22,807 bases of DNA from an uncultured Bacilli bacterium. Its GTDB lineage: Bacteria > Bacillota_I > Bacilli_A > RF39 > UBA660. Where the stretch lies: contig CAJUHL010000024.1 of NCBI GenBank assembly GCA_910586425.1, forward strand, positions 1 through 22,807, written 5' to 3'. A program made the translations under genes and the position numbers. Below the pieces are notes generated by a model, which had not been told where the DNA came from, made no database searches, and saw only the letters and a list, made by a program, of their open reading frames with translations. Shown piece after piece: positions 1 through 7,800 of the stretch. Positions within the stretch are counted from its first letter, which is position 1, and the number at the start of each line of letters is the position of its first letter.

Positions 1-20
1 TTATACAACGATTTTTTTTA

Positions 21-52
21 AAAGAAAAGAGCATTGACCTTTGTCAACACTC
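21..52 (-). terminator. Terminator of the def / small membrane peptide unit
   Basis: Read on the minus strand, GAGTGTTGAC pairs with GTCAATGCTC (two G-U wobbles) around a short loop and is followed by TTTTCTTT. On the plus strand the two wobble positions become A-C mismatches, so the hairpin is a terminator only for the leftward transcript. Confidence 0.7.
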
Positions 53-54
53 TG

Positions 55-79
55 AGACACTTTGATGAAGTGTCTTTTA
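55..79 (+). terminator. Terminator for a plus-strand gene lying left of the window
   Basis: AGACACTT and AAGTGTCT form an 8-bp stem around TGATG and are followed by TTT on the plus strand. It faces the leftward terminator at 21-52, as expected between convergent genes. The gene it would serve is outside the window. Confidence 0.5.
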
Positions 80-157
80 TGCATAGTAATAGATAAGGAA
101 AGAGCAAAGACAAGCAAGTAAAATCAATAAAATTACTTGGAATATTACTTTTTTCAT
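77..157 (-). CDS. 26-residue single-span membrane peptide downstream of deformylase
   Basis: Not recognised as a named family. The reading frame begins MKKVIFQVILLILLACLC and ends YYYA, giving a two-lysine N-terminus followed by one hydrophobic stretch of about 20 residues, the layout of a small inner-membrane peptide or a lipoprotein-like leader (L-A-C-L). The start ATG at 157-155 is preceded at the right distance by a strong ribosome binding site, AGGAGGC (161-167), which overlaps the stop codon of peptide deformylase. The two genes are therefore probably translated from one message, and a terminator (21-52) closes the unit. The full-strength SD argues for real translation. Function is unknown; it could also be a chance ORF behind a fortuitous SD, but the combination of SD, basic start and clean hydrophobic span makes that less likely. 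Confidence 0.6.
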   Translation of the reverse strand: MKKVIFQVILLILLACLCSFLIYYYA

Positions 158-165
158 GTAGCCTC

Positions 166-714
166 CTATATTAATCTAATTTCATGTTCGGAAAAGAAAG
201 GTTTCTTTTTGTTGATACGATCAAAAAATAAGATTCCATTTAAGTGATCAATTTCATGTTGAAATGCAATGGATAAATCTTCTCTTGCCCTTACTCGAAT
301 GAAGTTACCATTTTCATCGTAACCTTCGACAGTGACACGTGCATATCTAGGAACATGTCCCTCTATTTCTCTATTGACACTCAAACATCCTTCTCCAGCA
401 TCTGCTGCAATGATTTCAGTAGAATTACTTACAACGACAGGATTAATTACTACATAATTGTCAAATTTTCCTTCTTCGTATTCATATACAATTACAATAA
501 TACGTTTGCTGATACCAAGTTGGGGAAATGCAAGTCCCATTCCTGGACGTAAATTGTATTTTTCTGCTTTTTCTTCTATTTGACTGAATGTGAGATGATC
601 AATCATCTGTTGAATCAGTTTTTTTTCTTCTTTGCTTAACGGAAAAGATGCATCTTTACTTACTGTACGTAATCGTTTATCTTTTTCATCTAATATGTCT
701 AGAGGTTTAAACAT
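166..714 (-). CDS. def: Peptide deformylase
   Basis: Removes the formyl group from the N-terminal methionine of nascent proteins in the cytoplasm. All three family motifs are present (numbering from the upstream ATG at 729): motif 1 GMGLAFPQ (63-70), motif 2 EGCLSV (113-118, metal ligand Cys115) and motif 3 QHEIDH (157-162, metal ligands His158 and His162, catalytic Glu159). The spacing and length fit the type 2 deformylases of Gram-positive bacteria. Motif 1 has Phe where the second Ala of GLAAPQ is usual. I place the start at the ATG at 714-712 (182 residues), because GGAG (724-727) lies 9 bases upstream and a probable extended -10 (TGATAAAAT in minus-strand sense) lies so close that the ATG at 729 would be almost leaderless; 729 remains possible (187 residues). 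A small membrane peptide follows in the same transcript. Confidence 0.95.
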   Translation of the reverse strand: MFKPLDILDEKDKRLRTVSKDASFPLSKEEKKLIQQMIDHLTFSQIEEKAEKYNLRPGMGLAFPQLGISKRIIVIVYEYEEGKFDNYVVINPVVVSNSTEIIAADAGEGCLSVNREIEGHVPRYARVTVEGYDENGNFIRVRAREDLSIAFQHEIDHLNGILFFDRINKKKPFFSEHEIRLI

Positions 715-781
715 ATCTATCAACTCCATTTTTCATTATTTTATCACAATTTATTTGAATTAGAAAGCAAATTTTTAAAAT

Positions 782-810
782 CCAAAAGAAAAGAAGAGTT
801 TTCTCTCCTT
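782..810 (-). terminator. Terminator of the YjcZ-like gene
   Basis: On the minus strand GGAGAG, loop AAAA, CTCTTC and then TTTTCTTTT: a 6-bp stem with one wobble followed by a T tract, directly after the stop codon at 815-817. Confidence 0.6.
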
Positions 811-814
811 TTTA

Positions 815-982
815 CTAGTTACCCCAAGATCTAGCTCCGATGATGATAACTAATAAGATAAATAGAACTAGAATGATAGCAGCACCGTATCCAGCACCGT
901 ATCCGTATCCACCAGTAGGGTAACTTCCACCACAACATGGGTTTCCACAGCCATACCCTTGGTATCCGCCATAATAATACAT
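815..982 (-). CDS. YjcZ-family tiny membrane protein with Gly/Tyr-rich N-terminus
   Basis: A 55-residue protein. Residues 1-33 are Gly/Tyr-rich with three cysteines (MYYYGGYQGYGCG, then NPCCGG). Residues 34-49 form a hydrophobic span, GAAIILVLFILLVIIIGA, ending RSWGN. The C-terminal half matches the tiny transmembrane YjcZ family of Bacilli (core FALIVVLFILLIIVGAS-like), abundant in spore formers and often expressed during sporulation; molecular function is unknown. The start is supported by a GGAGGG ribosome binding site just upstream (about 987-993) and the frame is closed by TAG and a terminator. It is divergent from the FtsW-family gene, sharing a roughly 95-base promoter region. The Gly/Tyr/Cys-rich domain is longer than in the shortest family members and could be a low-complexity, surface-associating segment. 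Confidence 0.75.
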   Translation of the reverse strand: MYYYGGYQGYGCGNPCCGGSYPTGGYGYGAGYGAAIILVLFILLVIIIGARSWGN

Positions 983-1077
983 AATGTTCCCTCCTATCTA
1001 GGTCTAATATATTGTATTAAAGAGTGACAAATGTGTTAATGAAAAAGTCCTAATTTTGTAAAAATTTTATGTTGGGA

Positions 1078-1107
1078 TTGAAAGGTCAATTTGGGTTGTG
1101 GTATGAT
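1078..1107 (+). promoter_or_regulatory. Promoter of the FtsW-family gene
   Basis: TTGAAA (1078-1083), an 18-base spacer, then extended -10 TGGTATGAT (-10 hexamer 1102-1107). It leaves a leader of only about 10 bases before the AGGTGAG ribosome binding site (1114-1120) and the ATG at 1124, which excludes the upstream TTG (1091) as start. Confidence 0.6.
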
Positions 1108-1123
1108 AATCATAGGTGAGAGT

Positions 1124-2287
1124 ATGAATGTGCCAAAAAAATTTCGTGATTTAATTCATGATATCGATAAACCATTGTTTTTTATAACAACAGCGTTGTT
1201 TATTTTTGGCTTACTCAATATTGTAACGGCTTCTAGTCAAGCCTCTGTTTTAAAATACAATGCCTCTTTATATGGCTTTTTCTACAAACAATTTTTATTT
1301 CTAATTGCCGGGTTATGCATGTTTCTTTTTTTACTATATGAACCTACCAAACGCTACCGGTTTTGGGGCCTTCTTTCTTTTATAGGGGTGACAGGCTTGA
1401 TGATTTATTTAACCTTGTTTGGTAGTTATAACAAGGGTTCCTTGAATTGGATTCGTATTGGCTTTTTTTCGATTCAACCAAGCGAATTTGCAAAACCTGT
1501 TATGATTATGTGCTTATCAATTTTGTTTGAGTTGTTTTATAAAAAATTGCATATTAAAAATCAAAATCATTATGATATGATTGGAATGATTTTATTGGTT
1601 GGATGCTTATTTCCTATATTTGTATTTTTTCAAAAGGATTTGGGGACCATGACCATTTTATTTCTTTTATTTGTAAGTATGTTTTTAGCAAGTCCTATTT
1701 TACGGATGGATAAATTAAAAACCATTGCATTGGGTGTTGTTTTGATGTTGTGTGCAAGTTCAATATTGATTGCCAAAACAGGACATTTATTCACCAAAAC
1801 ACAACTCAGTCGCTTTGATTTCTTTGATCCTTGTGCTGATTATGAAAGTGGTGGATATCAGATTTGTAATGGATTTATTGCCATTAATGATGGTGGCTTA
1901 TTGGGTGTTGGCATTGGAAATAGTAAACAGGTTTCTTATATTCCAGAATCACATACAGATAGTGTGTTTGCGATTATTGCAGAAGAATATGGTTTTATCA
2001 AAGCTACCCTTATATTTATTGCCTATATTATTATTTTATATCGAATTTTAAAACTTTCGATGCGTGCGAATACAATACGTGGTAGATACATTTGCTTTGG
2101 GGTTGCCATTTATATCTTTTTGCATGTCGTTGTCAATTTAGGTGGCTTATTTGGTGTGATGCCACTTACAGGAGTTCCTTTGCCTTTTTTGAGTTATGGT
2201 GGGTCATTTACATTGTCGTTAATTGCTGCTTTGGGTATGGTCCAACGTGTGCACATAGAAACCCAAAATCAAAGAATCAATGTTTAA
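1124..2287 (+). CDS. FtsW/RodA/SpoVE-family peptidoglycan glycosyltransferase
   Basis: A SEDS-family integral membrane enzyme that polymerises lipid II into glycan strands, acting with a class B penicillin-binding protein in division, elongation or spore cortex synthesis. From ATG 1124 it is 387 residues with about ten hydrophobic spans. Family signatures visible: RIGFFSIQPSEFAKP in the first third, GVGIGNSKQ followed by YIPESHTDSVFAIIAEEYG, and the C-terminal block GVMPLTGVPLPFLSYGGS that corresponds to the family signature. The ESHTD...EEYG region is closer to FtsW/SpoVE than to RodA, but sequence alone does not separate FtsW from SpoVE; no murG or division-cluster gene is adjacent. The start is set by AGGTGAG 4 bases upstream of ATG 1124; the ORF can be read from TTG 1091, but that codon lies upstream of the promoter -10. 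A bidirectional terminator follows the stop. Confidence 0.9.
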   Translation: MNVPKKFRDLIHDIDKPLFFITTALFIFGLLNIVTASSQASVLKYNASLYGFFYKQFLFLIAGLCMFLFLLYEPTKRYRFWGLLSFIGVTGLMIYLTLFGSYNKGSLNWIRIGFFSIQPSEFAKPVMIMCLSILFELFYKKLHIKNQNHYDMIGMILLVGCLFPIFVFFQKDLGTMTILFLLFVSMFLASPILRMDKLKTIALGVVLMLCASSILIAKTGHLFTKTQLSRFDFFDPCADYESGGYQICNGFIAINDGGLLGVGIGNSKQVSYIPESHTDSVFAIIAEEYGFIKATLIFIAYIIILYRILKLSMRANTIRGRYICFGVAIYIFLHVVVNLGGLFGVMPLTGVPLPFLSYGGSFTLSLIAALGMVQRVHIETQNQRINV

Positions 2288-2316
2288 AAAAATACAACTT
2301 GAAAGGTTGTATTTTA
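2288..2316. terminator. Bidirectional terminator between convergent genes
   Basis: AAATACAACTT and AGGTTGTATTT pair around GAA. On the minus strand the stem is followed by TTTTTTTA, a strong terminator for the FkbM gene, whose stop codon (2314-2316) lies in the stem; on the plus strand it directly follows the FtsW-family stop codon. Confidence 0.75.
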
Positions 2317-3246
2317 GATTGGAATGGCCAGTAAGACAATTTCAGTTGGAAAGATGCTTCCTCCATGCGATCTTAAATAAAAATGATAGGTATTTGGACA
2401 CATTTCTTCAATCATTGATGGGATTTTCCATAAGTCTTCTAAATTGTGATAAACCGAAATCAATAATTTTGGATGTTCTTTTTGAATGTGATTTTTAGCG
2501 CCCAACAATGCGCGTTGTTCACTGCCTTCAATATCCATTTTAATCATCGTAATTGGTTCTTCAATATCCAAATCCAAGCTAGTTGTTGCGATTTGTTTCT
2601 CACCAACTTCTTCTATGGTATTGGCGGATGCATCTACACTGTTTTCACCCAAATACATGGTAGAAATTTTATCTATGACCGCTTTGTTACGGATTTCAAT
2701 ATTCGCATATGCATTTGTATTCTGTTTCAAATATTCTAAAATATCATCAGAAATTTCATAGGCATATATTTTTTGGTAGCTATTTTCTCCATAGGTATGT
2801 ATATAGTCTAAAACGGTGTCTCCTATATAAGCGCCCAAATCGACAAAGACTTCTTCATTACAATTGATTAAGTCTAAATCAAAATAGTGTGTATAATTTT
2901 TTTCATGAGCACCATCTAATGTTGTAAAGTCATATTGGTACCAGTTGTTTAAAATAGCCAATAATAACTTTTTAGAACGATAATCTTTTAACTGTTCATA
3001 TAGCCAAATAAAATCTTGCAGATGTGTTGACAAAGCTTCTGCCTTTAAATGAAAATGCTCATATTCTTGTTCCTTGCAATTCAATTTCCCCCAATATGGG
3101 AATTTTTTAAAATAATCCTCAATTGAATATTGGATTTGGGGATTGATACTCAAAAATGTATTTTTGGTTTGTTCAAAAATTTCCTCTTTTGATAAATTTT
3201 TTAAGTAGTTTGTTAGGGATTGAAATTGCTTATCAATATAATTCAA
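2314..3246 (-). CDS. FkbM family SAM-dependent methyltransferase
   Basis: Predicted class I methyltransferase of the FkbM family, which methylates oxygen atoms on sugars or small molecules; substrate unknown. The C-terminal half carries the fold: SAM-binding VDLGAYIGDT (138-147), acidic end of strand 2 in YAYEIS (about 164-169), and the family hallmark IKMDIEGSEQRAL (238-250), followed by HPKLLISVYH (261-270); residues are counted from the GTG at 3255. The first 130 residues are a helical N-terminal extension without a recognised motif. The frame opens with GTG at 3255, but that codon lies inside the best ribosome binding site AGGTGA (3252-3257), so TTG at 3246-3244, five bases downstream of it, is the more plausible start. 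It stands alone, convergent with the FtsW-family gene, with no sugar or polysaccharide genes nearby to suggest a substrate. Confidence 0.85.
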   Translation of the reverse strand: MNYIDKQFQSLTNYLKNLSKEEIFEQTKNTFLSINPQIQYSIEDYFKKFPYWGKLNCKEQEYEHFHLKAEALSTHLQDFIWLYEQLKDYRSKKLLLAILNNWYQYDFTTLDGAHEKNYTHYFDLDLINCNEEVFVDLGAYIGDTVLDYIHTYGENSYQKIYAYEISDDILEYLKQNTNAYANIEIRNKAVIDKISTMYLGENSVDASANTIEEVGEKQIATTSLDLDIEEPITMIKMDIEGSEQRALLGAKNHIQKEHPKLLISVYHNLEDLWKIPSMIEEMCPNTYHFYLRSHGGSIFPTEIVLLAIPI

Positions 3247-3397
3247 ATGAATCACCTCTATTTAAATCATATGCATCGTTTCGTAAATATGTATCAATTG
3301 AACGTAAAAAGTGCTGATTAGCAGTGAAAAATATTAAAAATAAATTTATGAATGGTAATAGAGCCTGACGCATACGATTTTTATAAATGTAAGAATG

Positions 3398-3426
3398 TTT
3401 AAAATTCAAAAAAAGTAGCGTATAAT
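3398..3426 (+). promoter_or_regulatory. Promoter of the SIMPL-domain gene
   Basis: TTTAAA (3398-3403), 17-base spacer, perfect TATAAT (3421-3426). The 220-base gap 3256-3475 holds this promoter and the common leader described at 3457; I see no small gene in it. Confidence 0.55.
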
Positions 3427-3456
3427 AACATAAGGAAAAAGATAGTAAAATAATGA

Positions 3457-3471
3457 ATAGAAAGAAGGATA
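3457..3471 (+). repeat. 15-base leader repeat, copy 1
   Basis: ATAGAAAGAAGGATA, identical to 4261-4275, holds the ribosome binding site of the SIMPL gene. Both copies are followed within a few bases by ATGGAA. Confidence 0.6.
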
Positions 3472-3475
3472 AATA

Positions 3476-4132
3476 ATGGAAATTATTGTACAGGGGAGAG
3501 GGCTTGAATATGTTACTCCAAATGAAGTGCTATTAAATCTTAACTTTACAGCAAAAGGATATACCTATGAGGAAGTATTGAGGGAAGGAACCCAAAATGT
3601 TCAATTGTTTGTAGAAGAAATATTACTCAAAAATAATTTTAGAATAGAAGATATGAAAACTAGAAATTTTGTAATCAGAGAAGATACAAAATATAATAAG
3701 ATAACTGGGCAATATGACCCAGATGGGTACATTTTTAGTCAAGTAGCCTCATTAAAGTTTGATTATCATAAAGAATTAATGGCTCATATGATGGTTGAAA
3801 TATCTAAATTAGATCATGCACCAATGTATCAAATAAATTTTCGATTAAAAGACGAAAGAGAGTGTAGAAGAGGCATTTTAGCACTTGCTTATCAGGATGC
3901 TGAAAATCAAGCAAAAGCAATTGCAGAAGCTTCTTTTAAAACATTAAAATATTGTGAGAAAGTTGATTTTCGACCATTTACAATTGATTATGCTTCGCAA
4001 TCAATGATTGATTCTGATATGATGTATGCTAAAAAGTCCTTTTATGAGACAACGCAAACAATAGTAAATACGTTTACTCCAGAAGATATTGAGCTATCTG
4101 AAACATTATATTGTGTATGGATTGCTGAATAA
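3476..4132 (+). CDS. SIMPL (DUF541/YggE-like) domain protein
   Basis: A 218-residue protein matching the SIMPL/DUF541 family by overall pattern: N-terminal IIVQGRGLEYVTPNEVLLNLNF (family I-x-V-x-G-x-G...P...), a central SQVASLKFDYH strand, the alanine-rich helix ALAYQDAENQAKAIAEA (about 140-156), and the terminal strand TFTPEDIELSETLYCVWIAE. Members form oligomeric beta-rich assemblies and have been linked to oxidative-stress tolerance in some bacteria, but no biochemical activity is established. Unlike many YggE-type relatives it has no signal peptide, so it should be cytoplasmic. ATG 3476 is preceded by GAAGGA. It sits just before rubrerythrin with its own promoter and shares a nearly identical leader with it, consistent with a common stress-related role, although that is inference. 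Confidence 0.75.
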   Translation: MEIIVQGRGLEYVTPNEVLLNLNFTAKGYTYEEVLREGTQNVQLFVEEILLKNNFRIEDMKTRNFVIREDTKYNKITGQYDPDGYIFSQVASLKFDYHKELMAHMMVEISKLDHAPMYQINFRLKDERECRRGILALAYQDAENQAKAIAEASFKTLKYCEKVDFRPFTIDYASQSMIDSDMMYAKKSFYETTQTIVNTFTPEDIELSETLYCVWIAE

Positions 4133-4214
4133 TAATTATAAAAATATTTTTCTAAAGGATATGACATATGGGTGATTTTTCGAGAGAAAACCATTGAAAA
4201 AATAGTTATTTCAA

Positions 4215-4243
4215 TTGACAATAGACAGTAAAAAATATATACT
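4215..4243 (+). promoter_or_regulatory. Strong promoter of rubrerythrin
   Basis: Perfect TTGACA (4215-4220), 17-base spacer, TATACT (4238-4243): the best -35 of the coding genes here, consistent with high constitutive expression. No convincing PerR box overlaps it. Confidence 0.75.
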
Positions 4244-4260
4244 TACTATATAAATATGAA

Positions 4261-4275
4261 ATAGAAAGAAGGATA
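4261..4275 (+). repeat. 15-base leader repeat, copy 2
   Basis: Identical to 3457-3471; contains the GAAGGA ribosome binding site of rubrerythrin. Copies are 804 bases apart in the same orientation. Confidence 0.6.
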
Positions 4276-4279
4276 TTTT

Positions 4280-4813
4280 ATGGAATTAAAAGGAACAAAA
4301 ACAGAACAAAATTTATGGACTGCATTTGCAGGAGAAAGTCAGGCTAGAAATAAATATACTTATTTTGCAAGTGTAGCAAAAAAAGAAGGGTATGAACAAA
4401 TTAGAGCAATTTTTGAAGAAACAGCCAATAATGAAAAAGAACATGCTAAAATGTGGTTCAAAGAATTGGGTGGAATTGGAACTACAATGGAAAACTTAAA
4501 AGCTGCATCTGAAGATGAAAACTACGAATGGACCGATATGTATGATGGTTTTGCAAAAACGGCAAAAGAAGAAGGATTTGACCATATCGCTTACTTGTTT
4601 ACCGAGGTTGCCAAAATTGAAAAAGAGCATGAGGAAAGATATCGTAAATTGCTACAAAATTTGGAAGATGGAACAGTATTTAAAAGTGAACAACCTAAAA
4701 TGTGGATTTGTCGTAATTGTGGTCATATTCATTTTGGTGAAGAAGCTCCAAAAGTATGTCCAGTGTGTGCACATCCACAAAGCTATTTTGAACAAAAAGC
4801 AGAAAATTATTAA
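4280..4813 (+). CDS. rbr: Rubrerythrin
   Basis: Cytoplasmic non-haem iron peroxidase that reduces hydrogen peroxide to water in anaerobes. The 177-residue length and both domains are complete: an N-terminal four-helix ferritin-like domain (1-130) with diiron ligand motifs (FAGES with Glu19, NNEKEH at 51-55, and [13 protein letters not shown] around 108-120), then a C-terminal rubredoxin-like domain with Cys144-x-x-Cys147 (CRNCGH) and Cys160-x-x-Cys163 (CPVCAHP). Electrons would come from NAD(P)H via a rubredoxin or ferredoxin reductase; the neighbouring PFOR makes reduced ferredoxin, so both fit one anaerobic redox economy. Start ATG 4280 has GAAGGA upstream. Own near-consensus promoter and own terminator make it monocistronic. 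Confidence 0.95.
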   Translation: MELKGTKTEQNLWTAFAGESQARNKYTYFASVAKKEGYEQIRAIFEETANNEKEHAKMWFKELGGIGTTMENLKAASEDENYEWTDMYDGFAKTAKEEGFDHIAYLFTEVAKIEKEHEERYRKLLQNLEDGTVFKSEQPKMWICRNCGHIHFGEEAPKVCPVCAHPQSYFEQKAENY

Positions 4814-4829
4814 TTCAAATTATTTTATG

Positions 4830-4857
4830 AAAAAGACAAAAATGGTCTTTTTTCTTT
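4830..4857 (+). terminator. Terminator of rubrerythrin
   Basis: AAAAAGAC (4830-4837) pairs with GTCTTTTT (4845-4852), followed by TCTTTT. The promoter of the next gene begins within ten bases. Confidence 0.75.
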
Positions 4858-4865
4858 TGGGTGTA

Positions 4866-4874
4866 TGCTATAAT
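4866..4874 (+). promoter_or_regulatory. Extended -10 promoter of PFOR
   Basis: TGCTATAAT, a perfect extended -10 without a good -35 (the -35 position falls in the rubrerythrin terminator T tract). It lies 19 bases before the ATG at 4894 and rules out the upstream GTG at 4861 as start. Confidence 0.6.
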
Positions 4875-4893
4875 GATATTAGGATGTGAAGAT

Positions 4894-7800
4894 ATGAAAA
4901 AAACAATTACAGTTGACGGTAATGAAGCTTGTAGTAGAACCGCTTATTTGTTTACAGAACTAGCAGGTATTTACCCAATTACACCATCTAGCCCCATGGC
5001 AGAATTAACAGATGAGTGGAGTCATAAAGGGATTCAAAATCTGTTTCATGATACAGTGAAAGTGGTGGAGATGCAAAGTGAAGCAGGTGCAGCAGGACTG
5101 ATTCATGGTGCGTTACAAGCAGGAACACTTGCCACTACTTTTACGGCAAGTCAAGGCCTATTATTGATGATTCCAAATATGTATAAGATGGCAGGAGAGA
5201 TGCTGCCATGTGTTATGCATGTTGCGGCTCGGTCTTTATCAACACATGCGCTTAGTATTTTTGGGGACCATCAAGATATTTACGCTACAAGGGCAACGGG
5301 ATTTGCCATGCTTGCCTCTTCTAATGTACAAGATGCCAGTTTTCTATCTGCGGTTGCTCATTTATCAGCAATTGAAGCCAGTATTCCTTTTCTACATTTT
5401 TTTGATGGATTTCGTACTAGTCACGAAATTCAAAAAATTGAAGTATTAGAACGGGAAGATTATGCGGCTATGTTGAATCAAGAAGCATTATGTCGTTTTC
5501 GAAAAAGGGCATTACTTTCGGGACAGTCTATTACGCGTGGAACCAATCAAAACGATGATATTTATTTTCAAATGATGGAATCTAGAAATACCATTTATCA
5601 ATCATTACCTGATATTGTTGCTTCTTATATGAACCAAATCAATGAAGTCGCAAAAACCAATTACGCACCTTTTCAGTATTATGGAAGTGCAAGAGCGAAA
5701 AAGGTAATTGTTGCAATGGGATCTGTTTGTGATACCATAAAAGAAACCATTGATGGTATGGCAGAAGAGGTTGGCTTGATTGAAGTGCATTTATATCGCC
5801 CATTTAGTGCTACTTATTTGAAGAAAGTATTGCCAAAAACGGTCGAAAAAGTGGCAGTACTAGATCGTACCAAAGAAGCTGGAAGCAATGGGGAACCTTT
5901 ATATTTGGATGTGTTTAGTGTTTTGGGCTCTACAGTAACCGTAGTAGGTGGAAGATATGGTCTTTCTAGTAAGAATACAACACCTGACCAAATCCAAGCT
6001 GTTTATCAAATGCTTGACTCTCCAACAAACAATTTTACCATTGGGATTGAAGATGATGTAACTCATTTGAGTTTAAAGTCGAAAGAAGCGTTTTCAGATG
6101 ATACAGATTCCTTATTAATCTATGGGTATGGTAGTGATGGGATGGTAAGTGCTGGAAAATCCTTGATTCATATGATGGGTGAATGTACCAATCAGTATGT
6201 ACAAGGTTATTTTCAATACGATTCTAAAAAATCAGGTGGTGTTACAGTAGGTCATTTAAGATTTTCCAATCATAAAATTCGTAAGCCATATTATGTTCAA
6301 AATCCTAAAGTAGTAGTGGTGACCAAAGAAAGCTATTTATCTGAATTTGAATTATTTGATAATATACAGGAAAATGGCATTTGTTTGATAGAAACCAGTC
6401 TTTCGAAAGAAGAATTGATTGAGCGGATTTCTCCTTTCAATTTAAAGTGTTTATCGGAAAAAAAGATTCAAATTTATACCATAGATGCTTTCCGAATCGC
6501 ACAGACTTATGGACTCAAAAATAAGATTAGTATGATTATGGAAATGGCCATTATTATGGTTTCGCGTCTGATTGATTTAGAGGTTGCCAAAACATTTATG
6601 AACCAGTATATTCAAGACAAGTTTTCCAAAAAAGGAGAAACAATTGTAAGTGCCAATTTAGCGTCTTTGCAGGCTGTAGAAGGCGCCATTACTTCTTTTA
6701 TGTTGGAACAAGATTATCAAGGAAAACCCTATGTTTCTTCTAATATATACGAGATGATACAAAAAAGAAAGGGAAATCAATTAAAAGTTTCAGCTTTTTT
6801 AAAAAATCAAGATGGAACTTTTTACAAACAAACTGCAGGAACGCAAAGAGGAATTAGTACCTTTGTACCAAAATGGTTAAACCGTGCTTGTATTCAATGT
6901 AACCAGTGTTCTTTTGTTTGTCCACATGGTGTGATCCGACCTTTTCTATTAAGTCATGAGGAATATGAACAAGCTTTAGATATTGTAAAATCAAAATGTA
7001 TAAAACCGATGAATCCCAACTTAAAAGATTACTATTATTTGGTTGCAATTTCGATTCAAAACTGTACAGGTTGTGGAGTTTGTTTGAATATTTGTCCAGG
7101 ATTTAAGGGAGAAAAAGCACTCATCATGGAATCTTTAGATCAACAAGTGTTAAGCCAAGAACAAGAAATTTTTGATTATGTAAGTACGCACATTACCAAC
7201 AAAAAGAAGTTCCCAAATGCAACAGTAATTGGAAGTCAATTTGAGCAACCAAAATTTGCTTTTTCAGGAGCTTGTGCAGGTTGTGGAGAAACGGCATATA
7301 TAAAATTGCTTACCCAACTATTTCCAAACGAGCTTGTAATTGCCAATGCGACTGGATGCTCTTCTATCTATGGGGGTAGTGTTCCATCATTCCCTTACGA
7401 TGTACCTTGGGCAAGTTCTCTGTTTGAAGACAATGCAGAGTATGGATATGGGATGTTACTTGGTAATCAAGTCATTCATCATCATATGGAAAAAATCATT
7501 GAGCAAAATAAAGAACATACAGCATATCCTATTTTGAAACGTTGGTGTGAATGTGCTTCTGATGTAGATGCTTGTAAAGAGATGATACAACAATTACAAG
7601 AAAAAGAACTTCCAGACGATTTAAAACCTTATCAAGATTATTTTCTTCCTAAAAAGATTTGGACCATTGGCGGGGATGGTTGGGCTTATGATATTGGTTT
7701 TGGTGGAATAGACCATGTGTTATCCAGCCATGATGATGTTAATATTTTGGTATTGGATAGTCAAGTTTATTCCAATACTGGTGGGCAGGCTTCAAAAGCA

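Noticed and set aside
355..552. 65-residue plus-strand ORF
   Set aside because: Antisense shadow of peptide deformylase; no SD and no protein-like composition.
4129..4155. PerR-like box (ATAATAATTATAA) before rubrerythrin
   Set aside because: It lies about 60 bases upstream of the -35 at the end of the SIMPL gene and matches only by AT content.
4515..4889. 124-residue plus-strand ORF overlapping rubrerythrin
   Set aside because: Out-of-frame shadow of rubrerythrin (Lys/Ile-rich), running through its terminator.
4861..4893. Upstream GTG start of PFOR adding 11 residues
   Set aside because: The codon precedes the extended -10 at 4866-4874; AGGATGTGA places the start at 4894.
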